Positions 20,261 to 28,385 of a stretch of DNA of 64,000 bases are shown piece after piece (positions within the stretch are counted from its first letter, which is position 1; each line of letters starts with the position of its first letter). The stretch lies in assembly GCF_024345375.1 (NCBI RefSeq), contig NZ_JAGQAZ010000001.1, forward strand, positions 744,001-808,000. The letters run 5' to 3'. This DNA is from Cyanobium sp. WAJ14-Wanaka (GTDB lineage: Bacteria > Cyanobacteriota > Cyanobacteriia > PCC-6307 > Cyanobiaceae). Under the pieces are notes generated by a model, which was given only the letters and a program-made list of their open reading frames with translations, made no database searches and had not been told where the DNA came from. Position numbers and translations under genes: made by a program.

Positions 20261-20334
20261 ATCAGCCTCACTTATCAATGGCAGCCAAGAAGGTGATGGC
20301 AAAACGGGCCGAAATGGCTTGACGGGAGGCTGAT
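20261..20334. promoter_or_regulatory. inverted repeat and possible control region upstream of csoS1
   Basis: The 247-base gap between sbtB and csoS1 contains ATCAGCCTC at 20261-20269 and its exact complement GAGGCTGAT at 20326-20334. A TTGACG hexamer lies at 20319-20324. This may be an operator/promoter of the carboxysome operon; no protein can be assigned. Confidence 0.3.
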
Positions 20335-20387
20335 CAGACGAGCATGGTTGCTTGCGAACATTCCACCCCCTCCTTCAGGAGCAGGCA

Positions 20388-20699
20388 ATGGCTAACGAAT
20401 CCATGGGCATCGCCCTAGGCATGATCGAAACCCGGGGTCTTGTCCCCGCGATCGAAGCGGCAGACGCAATGACCAAGGCCGCGGAAGTGCGCCTCATCGG
20501 TCGCGAATTTGTCGGCGGCGGCTACGTCACCGTGATGGTCCGTGGCGAAACCGGTGCCGTCAACGCAGCTGTGCGCGCTGGCGCTGATGCCTGCGAGCGC
20601 GTCGGCGACGGCCTGGTGGCAGCCCACATCATTGCCCGCCCCCACAAGGAAGTGGAGCCCGCGCTAGGCAATGGCAACTACGCAGGTCAAAAGGACTGA
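20388..20699 (+). CDS. csoS1A: carboxysome major shell protein CsoS1 (BMC-H)
   Basis: A 103-residue single-BMC protein forming the hexameric facets of the alpha-carboxysome. It contains ALGMIETRGLVPAIEAADAM and FVGGGYVTVMVRGETGAV, nearly identical to the BMC part of the csoS1E gene downstream. First gene of the cso operon; a purine-rich AGGAG ribosome site lies 6 bases before the ATG at 20388. Confidence 0.95.
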   Translation: MANESMGIALGMIETRGLVPAIEAADAMTKAAEVRLIGREFVGGGYVTVMVRGETGAVNAAVRAGADACERVGDGLVAAHIIARPHKEVEPALGNGNYAGQKD

Positions 20700-20762
20700 G
20701 TTGAGCGACGCCTGAGGCGTTAAACCAACCCATTCCCTTACCGACCCAACCGCAGAAACTCC

Positions 20763-22175
20763 ATGAGCAAGAAGTACGACGCCGGGGTTAAGGAGTACCG
20801 CGACACGTATTGGACTCCTGATTACGTCCCCCTAGATACCGACCTGCTGGCGTGCTTTAAGTGCACCGGCCAGGAAGGCGTCCCCAAGGAAGAAGTTGCC
20901 GCAGCCGTGGCCGCTGAATCCTCAACCGGCACCTGGTCCACTGTGTGGTCCGAGCTCCTCACCGATCTCGACTTCTACAAAGGCCGTTGCTACCGCATCG
21001 AAGACGTTCCTGGCGACAAGGAAGCCTTCTATGCCTTCATCGCCTATCCCCTCGACCTGTTCGAGGAAGGTTCGATCACCAACGTTCTGACCTCCTTGGT
21101 CGGCAACGTGTTTGGTTTCAAAGCCCTGCGCAACCTGCGCCTGGAAGACATTCGCTTCCCGATGGCGTTCATCAAGACCTGCATGGGTCCCCCGAACGGC
21201 ATCGTGGTTGAGCGCGACCGTATGAATAAGTACGGCCGTCCCCTCCTTGGTTGCACCATCAAGCCGAAACTCGGCCTGAGCGGCAAGAACTACGGCCGGG
21301 TTGTGTATGAATGCCTCCGCGGTGGTCTTGACTTCACCAAGGACGACGAAAACATCAACTCCCAGCCCTTCCAGCGTTGGCAGAACCGTTTCGAGTTCGT
21401 CGCTGAAGCCACCAACCTGGCCCAGCAGGAAACCGGCGAGAAGAAGGGGCACTACCTCAACTGCACCGCCGCCACTCCTGAGGAGATGTATGAGCGGGCC
21501 GAGTTCGCCAAAGAACTGGGCCAACCCATCATCATGCACGACTACATCACCGGTGGCTTCACCGCCAACACCGGTCTTGCCAAGTGGTGCCGTAAGAACG
21601 GCATGTTGCTGCACATTCACCGTGCAATGCACGCTGTGATTGACCGTCACCCCAAGCACGGCATCCACTTCCGGGTGCTGGCCAAGTGCCTGCGCCTCTC
21701 CGGTGGTGACCAGCTCCACACCGGCACCGTGGTCGGCAAGCTAGAGGGCGACCGCCAGTCGACCTTGGGCTACATCGACCAACTTCGTGAATCCTTCGTT
21801 CCCGAAGATCGCAGCCGTGGCAACTTCTTTGACCAAGACTGGGGTTCCATGGGCGGCGTGTTCGCCGTGGCCTCCGGCGGTATCCACGTGTGGCACATGC
21901 CCGCACTGGTTGCCATCTTTGGCGACGATTCCGTGCTCCAGTTCGGTGGTGGTACCCACGGTCACCCCTGGGGTTCCGCCGCTGGTGCAGCAGCCAACCG
22001 CGTGGCCCTCGAGGCCTGTGTCAAGGCTCGCAACGCAGGTCGCGAGATCGAGCGCGAAGGTCGCGACATCCTTCTGGAAGCCGCGAAGCACAGCCCCGAG
22101 CTGGCTATCGCTCTTGAGACCTGGAAGGAAATCAAGTTCGAGTTCGACACCGTCGACAAACTCGACGTCAACTGA
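20763..22175 (+). CDS. cbbL: RuBisCO large subunit, form IA
   Basis: A 470-residue large subunit. Active-site elements are intact: [22 protein letters not shown] (carbamylated Lys, Mg ligands Asp and Glu), loop 6 [10 protein letters not shown], and [13 protein letters not shown]. Placement inside a cso operon and the N-terminus ([15 protein letters not shown]) mark form IA. Codon use looks strongly biased to C/G-ending codons, as expected for a highly expressed gene. Confidence 0.98.
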   Translation: MSKKYDAGVKEYRDTYWTPDYVPLDTDLLACFKCTGQEGVPKEEVAAAVAAESSTGTWSTVWSELLTDLDFYKGRCYRIEDVPGDKEAFYAFIAYPLDLFEEGSITNVLTSLVGNVFGFKALRNLRLEDIRFPMAFIKTCMGPPNGIVVERDRMNKYGRPLLGCTIKPKLGLSGKNYGRVVYECLRGGLDFTKDDENINSQPFQRWQNRFEFVAEATNLAQQETGEKKGHYLNCTAATPEEMYERAEFAKELGQPIIMHDYITGGFTANTGLAKWCRKNGMLLHIHRAMHAVIDRHPKHGIHFRVLAKCLRLSGGDQLHTGTVVGKLEGDRQSTLGYIDQLRESFVPEDRSRGNFFDQDWGSMGGVFAVASGGIHVWHMPALVAIFGDDSVLQFGGGTHGHPWGSAAGAAANRVALEACVKARNAGREIEREGRDILLEAAKHSPELAIALETWKEIKFEFDTVDKLDVN

Positions 22176-22207
22176 TTAATCCATTTCCATCCACCTAAAG
22201 GATCCCC

Positions 22208-22549
22208 ATGCCTTTCAAGAGCACCGTGGGTGACTATCAAACAGTCGCCACCCTGGAGACATTCGGCTTCCTCCCGCCGATGACCCAGGACGAGATCTAC
22301 GATCAAATCGCTTACATCATTGCCCAGGGTTGGAGCCCGCTCGTTGAGCATGTCCATCCCAGCAATTCCATGACGACCTACTGGTCGTTCTGGAAACTGC
22401 CCTTCTTCGGCGAGAAGGATCTTGGTGTAATCGTGAGCGAGCTGGAGGCTTGCCACCGCGCCTACCCCGACCACCACGTGCGTTTGGTCGGCTACGACGC
22501 CTACACCCAAAGCCAGGGCTCCTGCTTCGTGGTTTTCGAAGGCCGCTGA
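22208..22549 (+). CDS. cbbS: RuBisCO small subunit
   Basis: A 113-residue small subunit. Core features are ETFGFLPPM, DQIAYIIAQGWSP, the TTYWSFWKLP stretch and RAYPDHHVRLVGYD. The N-terminus is of the form IA type. It lies 32 bases after cbbL, with an AAAGGA ribosome site. Confidence 0.97.
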   Translation: MPFKSTVGDYQTVATLETFGFLPPMTQDEIYDQIAYIIAQGWSPLVEHVHPSNSMTTYWSFWKLPFFGEKDLGVIVSELEACHRAYPDHHVRLVGYDAYTQSQGSCFVVFEGR

Positions 22550-22559
22550 TCTTCGACAC

Positions 22560-22661
22560 TGAAGTTCATTTCGAACTTCAATGTTGATCTTCACGGACAA
22601 ATCCGGTCCCGGCTTGAGCTGGGACCAACCCCTTTCTGTCCAGCTAACGCTGGACAGATCC
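22560..22661 (+). promoter_or_regulatory. three consecutive RNA stem-loops between cbbS and csoS2
   Basis: The 140-base spacer holds an 8-bp stem (TGAAGTTC/GAACTTCA, 22560-22580), a 9-bp stem with one G-U pair (GGTCCCGGC/GCTGGGACC, about 22605-22626), and a perfect 9-bp stem (CTGTCCAGC/GCTGGACAG, 22636-22657) followed by ATCCTTTT. The last resembles a weak terminator. These could stabilise the cbbLS message or reduce read-through into csoS2. Confidence 0.55.
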
Positions 22662-22689
22662 TTTTAAGCATTCCTTTCGACGGGCGGAC

Positions 22690-25065
22690 ATGGCCAGCAC
22701 ATCCAGCCGGGAAGCGGCTATTGAGCGCCGTAAGGCCCTCACCAACGGCGGTAAAAAAGCCGTAAGCCGCTACACCTCAGCTCCAAGCCGAGTCCGCACG
22801 GTCGGCGACGCCCGTCCAACCCGGACAGGTGCCGCAGAGGCCGCACCAGCCAAGGCAGCCCCCTCTCAGGCAGCCCCCTCTCAGGCAGCCCATGCACCAG
22901 CCCGGGCTGCGAGCCGCTCCCTGCTGGGCACAGCCCCTGCCGCTGGACGCCGCAGTCCCGCCAAGCCAGTTTCAAACCCCAGCCGTGAGTTGGTGCTGGC
23001 CCGCCGCGAAGCCCTGGCCAAGGGCGGCAAGCGTGCCGACACCTCTAAAGACCGTACCCGCACTGATTTTCCCAAGGCTGCGCCCGTGAAGGCCAGCGTG
23101 GATGATCAAAAGGTCGCCACAGAATCGGCCCGTTCTGCAGTTCCCCAGCTGTCCCTTTCGAATCCAGCTGCCAAGAGTGCTGATCGCAGGGTCACCGCAA
23201 AGAGAACCGCCATAACAAACCCCAGCCGGGCCCTGGTTTTGGCCCGCCGTGAATCCCTTTCCAAGCGCGGCAAGTCGGCCAGCACACCCTCCAGCACCAG
23301 TGCCGCAGCCGTTGCCCGCCAAGGCAACAGCGAGATGACCGGCCGTGAACTTTCCCAAAAGGTGCGGGAACTGAAGGCAAAAGTTGGCAGCGCCGGCACC
23401 AGCCGCAGCGGTGGCACCCGTCCTTCCGGCCCCAACATCCACGGCTCCAAGCAGGCAGCCGCCGCTGAAGCCCATTGGAAGGTTGGCGTCAGTGAAACCA
23501 CCAGTGGCCAGGTGGTCACGGGCACCCAAGCCAACCGCTCGGTCAAAACCACTGGCAATGAGGCCAGCACCTGTCGTTCGATCACAGGTACCGAATACAT
23601 GGGGGCGGAGATCTTCCGCACCTTCTGCAAGAGCGAGCCCAGCCCCAGCCAGCCGGCCAAGGTGCGCGTCACCGACACCAGCCACGGCAACCGGGTCACC
23701 GGCAATGAGGTGGGCAGATCCGAGAAGGTCACCGGCGACGAGCCCGGGACCTGCAAAAACGTGACCGGCACTGAATATGTGTCGGCCAACCAAATGGCCT
23801 CCTACTGCGGCGGCGGCAAGCCCAGCCCCCGCAAGGTGGGCCGCAGCCAGACCCAATCGGGCCAGGCTGTCTCCGGGGTGATGGTGGGTCGCTCTGAAAA
23901 GGTGACTGGCGATGAATCCGGTTCAGGCAAGCAACTCACTGGCAGCCAATACGTGGGCGATCAAAGCCAGATCGCTGGCAGGGCTCCCACCAAGGTTTCC
24001 ACCCTCAACACCCTTAGGGGCACTGGCATTACCGGCACCCACGTGGGCCGCAGCCAGCACGTGACCGGCGACGAACCCGGCAGTTGCCGCATGGTGACCG
24101 GTGACGAATATGTGGGCAGCCAGCAATACGACAGCTTCTGCGGCACCAAGCCCGCCCCCGAGGCCGCCAAGGTGGGCTTTAGCGTCACCAACCGGGCCCA
24201 GGTGGTGAGCGGCACCCGCACCGGCCGCTCCGAAAAGGTGACGGGCGATGAGCCTGGCAGCTGCAAAGTTGTGACCGGCACCCCCTATGCAGGCCTTGAC
24301 CAGGCAGGCAGCTTCTGCAATAGCAACCAGATCAGGGAAATTCGCCAGCGCACTCCGGTACGCGGCTCAAACAGGATGAGTGGAATCCAGCCAGGCATTG
24401 GCGGCGTGATGACCGGTGCCGGCCGCGGTGCCTGTGAATCCATTAGTGGCACTCCTTACATCGGCTCAGACCAACTGGCTGAAGCCTGCGGTGCGGCCAG
24501 TGCCACTGATGCCGACTTTCCCCAAGCCCTGGGCGGCAGCCAACCCTGGCAGCAATTCAGCGTCCAATCCCCAGCCCGCGTGGCCCACACCGCCCGTGAG
24601 CAGAGCAAGGCCGTAACCGGCACTAGCTACGAGCAAGGGAGCAGGATTACCGGCCCTTTTGATATGGCCGGTGACAAAGTCACCGGCACCGAGCAGTTCC
24701 GCTTTGACCGCCGTGGTGCCCAGTTCTCCCGCGGACCGGTGGCCCCTGAAGCCGCCCACGCCACTGTCGCCCCTGTCAGTGTGGATGAAGACGCCCGTCC
24801 CGTTTCAAGGGTCACCGGCGAAGGAATTTCAGCTGGCCTGAAAATCACCGGCGACGACTGGGACCGTGGCGACCGGGTAACCGGTACGGAAGGGGTTTCG
24901 GCCCGGCGTCGCAATCCCACCCGCACCGGTCCGATGTCGGCCATGGCCGGCCAACAGCCGAAGCGCAATGACGCCGTACCTGAGCCCGTCAGCCGGGTGA
25001 CCGGTTCAAGCGGGAACACCAGCGCCGGCTCCTTGATCACGGTTTCCGGCGGAGCCCGCGGTTAA
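22690..25065 (+). CDS. csoS2: carboxysome assembly scaffold CsoS2
   Basis: A 791-residue disordered scaffold linking RuBisCO to the shell. The N-terminal region has four RuBisCO-binding repeats (SREAAIERRKALTNGGKKA, SRELVLARREALAKGGK, SRALVLARRESLSKRGK, and a weaker TGRELSQKVRELKAK). The middle region has six repeats built on VTG(D/N)E and GTCKxVTG, most with paired cysteines. The C-terminal region (ITGPFDMAGDKVTGTE onward) ends in a conserved peptide, SAGSLITVSGGARG, that anchors to the shell. The third middle repeat lacks its cysteines. No convincing frameshift site was seen. Confidence 0.96.
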   Translation: MASTSSREAAIERRKALTNGGKKAVSRYTSAPSRVRTVGDARPTRTGAAEAAPAKAAPSQAAPSQAAHAPARAASRSLLGTAPAAGRRSPAKPVSNPSRELVLARREALAKGGKRADTSKDRTRTDFPKAAPVKASVDDQKVATESARSAVPQLSLSNPAAKSADRRVTAKRTAITNPSRALVLARRESLSKRGKSASTPSSTSAAAVARQGNSEMTGRELSQKVRELKAKVGSAGTSRSGGTRPSGPNIHGSKQAAAAEAHWKVGVSETTSGQVVTGTQANRSVKTTGNEASTCRSITGTEYMGAEIFRTFCKSEPSPSQPAKVRVTDTSHGNRVTGNEVGRSEKVTGDEPGTCKNVTGTEYVSANQMASYCGGGKPSPRKVGRSQTQSGQAVSGVMVGRSEKVTGDESGSGKQLTGSQYVGDQSQIAGRAPTKVSTLNTLRGTGITGTHVGRSQHVTGDEPGSCRMVTGDEYVGSQQYDSFCGTKPAPEAAKVGFSVTNRAQVVSGTRTGRSEKVTGDEPGSCKVVTGTPYAGLDQAGSFCNSNQIREIRQRTPVRGSNRMSGIQPGIGGVMTGAGRGACESISGTPYIGSDQLAEACGAASATDADFPQALGGSQPWQQFSVQSPARVAHTAREQSKAVTGTSYEQGSRITGPFDMAGDKVTGTEQFRFDRRGAQFSRGPVAPEAAHATVAPVSVDEDARPVSRVTGEGISAGLKITGDDWDRGDRVTGTEGVSARRRNPTRTGPMSAMAGQQPKRNDAVPEPVSRVTGSSGNTSAGSLITVSGGARG

Positions 25066-25071
25066 AACCTG

Positions 25072-26625
25072 ATGCCCCGCCGACCTGCAGCCACCCCCTA
25101 CCGCCCCATGGCAGCAACGGCTCCCCGCCGGCGCCCTGGGGCTCCAGCAGTGGCTTCCCGGTCAGCCTTCAGCCCCGGCTCGCCCGCAGTTGTCGGTGGA
25201 AATGGCGCCAGAGGTGGCAGCCTCCATCCCCTGACAGAGCGCCAGCAAAACGCCAGCCTGCATGCCTACGAAAGCCAGGTAAAAGGCAACTTTGATCGGA
25301 TTGTGCCGCTTCTGAAGCGGCTCTCCGCCCTGCAGCACGAGGACAATTTCATCGAAGCGGCCCAGGGCCTATCGAGGGCAGAGCTTGGTTTTGAACTGCC
25401 CCTGCCAATCCTGCAGAAGGCCTGGGTTAGTCAGCTGGACATGCGCACCCTGTTTGCCTGGTGCGTATTTGAAACCTACGAACAGACCAGCGACAGTTTT
25501 TTCCAGGTTGATCCCCTGCAGGGCAAACCGGGCAGCCCGGCGGCAGAAGAATTCAACGCCTTCCTGCTCTCCTGCGGCTTCCACCTGCTGGATGTGACCC
25601 CCTGTGCCGATGGGCGCCTTGCCCATGCGATCGCCTACGCCCTGCGGCTGCCCTTTAGTTCCGTGCGGCGGCGCTCCCATGCCGGTGCCCTGTTTGACGT
25701 GGAGAACACGGTCAACCGCTGGGTAAAAACCGAGCATCGCCGCTACCGGGAAGGCCTACCTAACCCGGCCCATGAGGACAGCCGCTACCTGAAAGTGGTG
25801 CTGTATCACTTCAGCTCCAAGGACCCCAGCCACGAGGGCTGCGCAGCCCATGGCAGTGACGACGGCCTGGCCGCCAGCTGCGGCCTAAACCGGCTGAAGG
25901 ATTTCCAGCAGGCCGTGGAAAACAGCTTTTGCTGCGGAGCCTCGGTGGACCTGCTGTTGATGGGCATCGATACCGACACCGACGCCATCCGCGTACATGT
26001 ACCAGGCATGGACGGCAGCACCAACCTGGAACGCTGGCTCGATGCCCAAGAGGTCTATGGCGCCACCGCCCACCTGGGCAGCGCTGAGGCCAGGGTTCGC
26101 ATCCAGGCGCTGGTGGAGCAGGCCGCTGCCTCAAGTCCTGACCCCGGCATGGTGAAGCTGGTGGCCCGGCTTCTTGAGCACAACATCTCCCAGATCGACT
26201 ACGTGCGCCAACACCACGCCAGCAGTTACGCCGATGCCGGCCATGCCGAGCGGTTCATTGGTGTGGGCATTGGTTTCAAGGAAATCCACCTGCGCAATCT
26301 CACCTACTTCGCATATATGGACACCGTTGAAGAGGGAGCCCCGGACCTCGATGTGGGCGTAAAAATCTTCAGCGGCCTCAATGTTTCCCGGGGTCTGCCA
26401 GTGCCGGTGGTCGTGCGGTTTGACTACAACGGCCAGGTGCCTGGCGCCAAAGAGCGGGCGATTCGCAGCTGCAAACGGGTTCTGGCCGCCATGGAAAACC
26501 GCTATCCGGACCTCTTCTCCCAGGGGTTGCTGCATGCCCTCCTCACCGTGCGGGACCAGGACCGCCACACCCCTGCCGAGGCAGTAGGTTCCACCATCAC
26601 ATTCACCAGCGGAGGGGGGCACTGA
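25072..26625 (+). CDS. csoSCA: carboxysome shell carbonic anhydrase CsoSCA
   Basis: A 517-residue epsilon/beta-derived carbonic anhydrase that makes CO2 from bicarbonate inside the carboxysome. Zinc ligands inferred from spacing to the characterised enzyme are Cys178, His246 and Cys257. The catalytic Asp180-Arg182 pair lies in CADGR. The first 50 residues are Pro/Ala/Arg-rich and probably bind RuBisCO. It starts 6 bases after csoS2. It is also known as csoS3. Confidence 0.95.
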   Translation: MPRRPAATPYRPMAATAPRRRPGAPAVASRSAFSPGSPAVVGGNGARGGSLHPLTERQQNASLHAYESQVKGNFDRIVPLLKRLSALQHEDNFIEAAQGLSRAELGFELPLPILQKAWVSQLDMRTLFAWCVFETYEQTSDSFFQVDPLQGKPGSPAAEEFNAFLLSCGFHLLDVTPCADGRLAHAIAYALRLPFSSVRRRSHAGALFDVENTVNRWVKTEHRRYREGLPNPAHEDSRYLKVVLYHFSSKDPSHEGCAAHGSDDGLAASCGLNRLKDFQQAVENSFCCGASVDLLLMGIDTDTDAIRVHVPGMDGSTNLERWLDAQEVYGATAHLGSAEARVRIQALVEQAAASSPDPGMVKLVARLLEHNISQIDYVRQHHASSYADAGHAERFIGVGIGFKEIHLRNLTYFAYMDTVEEGAPDLDVGVKIFSGLNVSRGLPVPVVVRFDYNGQVPGAKERAIRSCKRVLAAMENRYPDLFSQGLLHALLTVRDQDRHTPAEAVGSTITFTSGGGH

Positions 26626-26626
26626 A

Positions 26627-26908
26627 ATGTTGATCTGCCAGGTGATTAAGCCATTGGTATCCACCAACCGCATACCCGATTTCGAGCACAAACACCTGCA
26701 GGTGGTGCTCGATGGCATCACCCAAAAGGTGGCGGTAGATGCGGTTGGCTGCATCCCCGGCGACTGGGTGATCTGCGTCGGCAGCTCGGCAGCTCGGGAA
26801 GCGGCGGGCAGTAAGTCGTACCCGAGCGATCTCACAATTGTTGGGATCATTGACCACTGGGATCCGGAAGCCGGCAAACCACCTGCTCCAACTGGGGTTG
26901 CCGCCTAA
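26627..26908 (+). CDS. csoS4A: carboxysome vertex protein CsoS4A (BMV)
   Basis: A 93-residue pentameric vertex protein of the EutN/CcmL family. Typical N-terminus LICQVIKPLVSTNRI and DWVICVGSSAAREA are visible. It begins one base after the csoSCA stop, and its own stop overlaps the csoS4B start (TAATG). Confidence 0.93.
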   Translation: MLICQVIKPLVSTNRIPDFEHKHLQVVLDGITQKVAVDAVGCIPGDWVICVGSSAAREAAGSKSYPSDLTIVGIIDHWDPEAGKPPAPTGVAA

Positions 26909-27159
26909 TGGAAATCATGCAGGTCACCGGTTCATTGGTCTGCACCCAGCGGGTGCCCGGGCTGGAACACTCCAACCTGCGGGTGCTACGGACCCCCAAG
27001 GGCAAGCTCAGCGTGGCCGTTGATCCGGTGGGTGCATCTCCAGGCAACTGGGTGTTCACCGCCAGCGGCTCCGCGGCCCGCTTCGCCTGCGGCAATCCCG
27101 AGGTCCAAACCGATCTAACGATCGGCGGAATCATCGATTTTTGGGAGCCAGACGGCTAG
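26908..27159 (+). CDS. csoS4B: carboxysome vertex protein CsoS4B (BMV)
   Basis: An 83-residue paralogue of CsoS4A that also caps icosahedral vertices. It shows IMQVTGSLVCTQRVPGLEH and NWVFTASGSAARFA. It is coupled to csoS4A by a one-base overlap. A short hairpin (GGGCAG-TTTT-CTGCCC, 27167-27182) follows before csoS1E. Confidence 0.93.
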   Translation: MEIMQVTGSLVCTQRVPGLEHSNLRVLRTPKGKLSVAVDPVGASPGNWVFTASGSAARFACGNPEVQTDLTIGGIIDFWEPDG

Positions 27160-27222
27160 GGGCATCGGGCAGTTTTCTGCCCCAACCCCGGTCTTACCCA
27201 CAGCCCCCAACCCCCCTGAGCC

Positions 27223-27900
27223 ATGGCCACCCCACCACCACCTCCCAACTCCCGAACAGCCCCAGCCACCAAGGCGCAAGGCAGTTCAGCCGCGCCCTCT
27301 GGCACAGGAGCCCCTGCATCAGTGCCCCCCAAGGCCCTGCCGGCAGCCGCACCCAAGGTTGCTGATACCAAGGCTTCCGAGATCAAGGCTGCTGAGAGCA
27401 AGTCCACCGTCGTCAAAGCCACCGTCGTCCCCAAGGCGACCACGGCAAGGTCTTCGGCAGCCAGGTCTTCGGCAGCTAGCTCCAGGGCTACCACGTCCAA
27501 AGCAACCGGGGCCAGCACTCCGGCCCGCAACACCAGTGCCGGTGGCGGCGCTGGCACCTCCCGTCCCACCAACTCCCCCCGCAGCAACGCCATGGCTCCT
27601 TCCATTCAGGGCATCGCCCTCGGCATGATCGAAACCCGTGGCCTGGTCCCCGCGATTGAAGCGGCTGACGCCATGACCAAGGCGGCTGAAGTGACCCTGA
27701 TCTCCAGGGAATTTGTCGGCGGCGGCTACGTCACCGTGATGGTTCGCGGCGAAACCGGTGCCGTTAATGCCGCTGTGCGCGCCGGTGCAGACGCCTGTGA
27801 GCGCGTTGGCGACGGCCTTGTCGCTGCCCACATCATTGCCCGCCCCCACACCGAAGTGGAGCCCGCCCTGATCGCCACCGCCACCACCCGCCGTCTCTGA
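27223..27900 (+). CDS. csoS1E: carboxysome shell protein CsoS1E (BMC with long disordered N-terminus)
   Basis: A 225-residue protein. Residues 1 to about 125 are Ala/Ser/Thr/Pro/Lys-rich and look disordered. Residues 128-225 are a BMC domain almost identical to CsoS1A. This matches CsoS1E of some alpha-cyanobacteria. The basic, low-complexity extension could face the lumen or bind cargo, which is inference. An internal ATG at the BMC boundary (AMAPSIQ) could in principle yield a bare BMC protein. Its stop overlaps the next start (TGATG). Confidence 0.85.
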   Translation: MATPPPPPNSRTAPATKAQGSSAAPSGTGAPASVPPKALPAAAPKVADTKASEIKAAESKSTVVKATVVPKATTARSSAARSSAASSRATTSKATGASTPARNTSAGGGAGTSRPTNSPRSNAMAPSIQGIALGMIETRGLVPAIEAADAMTKAAEVTLISREFVGGGYVTVMVRGETGAVNAAVRAGADACERVGDGLVAAHIIARPHTEVEPALIATATTRRL

Positions 27901-28373
27901 TGACCATGGGCGCCGTCCATCCGCGCGTCCTGGGTTATCTCGGTCGCACCCTAAGCCTTGAACTGTCTGCTGTGCAGCAGTACATGACCCAGGCCTCCCT
28001 TGTGGGGCTATGGGGAGATATGGACGCGGCCGAACGTTTTCGCCACGAGACCGTGGAGGAAATGCAGCACGCTGAAAAAATTGTGCAGCGCATGCTGGCC
28101 GTTGGGGTGGCCCCTGCCGCATCCCAGCTGCGCGCCGTTGCCCATGCCCCTGACCTGGTGGGGCTGCTGCGCCACAACACCGTGCTGGAAAACGACCTAA
28201 TCCAGCACTACGGCGAAGCAGTGCGCTTCTGCCTGCTCATTGGCGACGGCGCCAATGCAGAATTTTTCCAAGAGCTTCTCAGCGACGAACAGCACCACGG
28301 TGCCGAACTGGACGCCTGGCTCAAGAGCCTGGGCGGACAAAGCAGCCGACACCTCGAGCGGGCCACTTTCTAA
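27900..28373 (+). CDS. ferritin-like (bacterioferritin-family) protein of the cso operon
   Basis: A 157-residue four-helix ferritin-like protein. Iron-ligand-type motifs are LSLELSAVQQYMTQ, RHETVEEMQHAEKI and LSDEQHHGAELD. Ferritin-like genes often accompany alpha-carboxysome operons; the role is unresolved (iron or oxygen handling has been suggested). It is coupled to csoS1E by overlap. The next gene starts 12 bases later. Confidence 0.85.
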   Translation: MTMGAVHPRVLGYLGRTLSLELSAVQQYMTQASLVGLWGDMDAAERFRHETVEEMQHAEKIVQRMLAVGVAPAASQLRAVAHAPDLVGLLRHNTVLENDLIQHYGEAVRFCLLIGDGANAEFFQELLSDEQHHGAELDAWLKSLGGQSSRHLERATF

Positions 28374-28385
28374 AACCAAGCCCCC

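Noticed and set aside
23470-24470. Repetitive DNA in csoS2 as a possible repeat element
   Set aside because: The periodicity is that of the protein's middle repeats, in frame and with synonymous variation.
22690-25065. Programmed -1 frameshift in csoS2 as in some proteobacteria
   Set aside because: I saw no convincing slippery heptamer followed by a hairpin at the expected place in the middle region.
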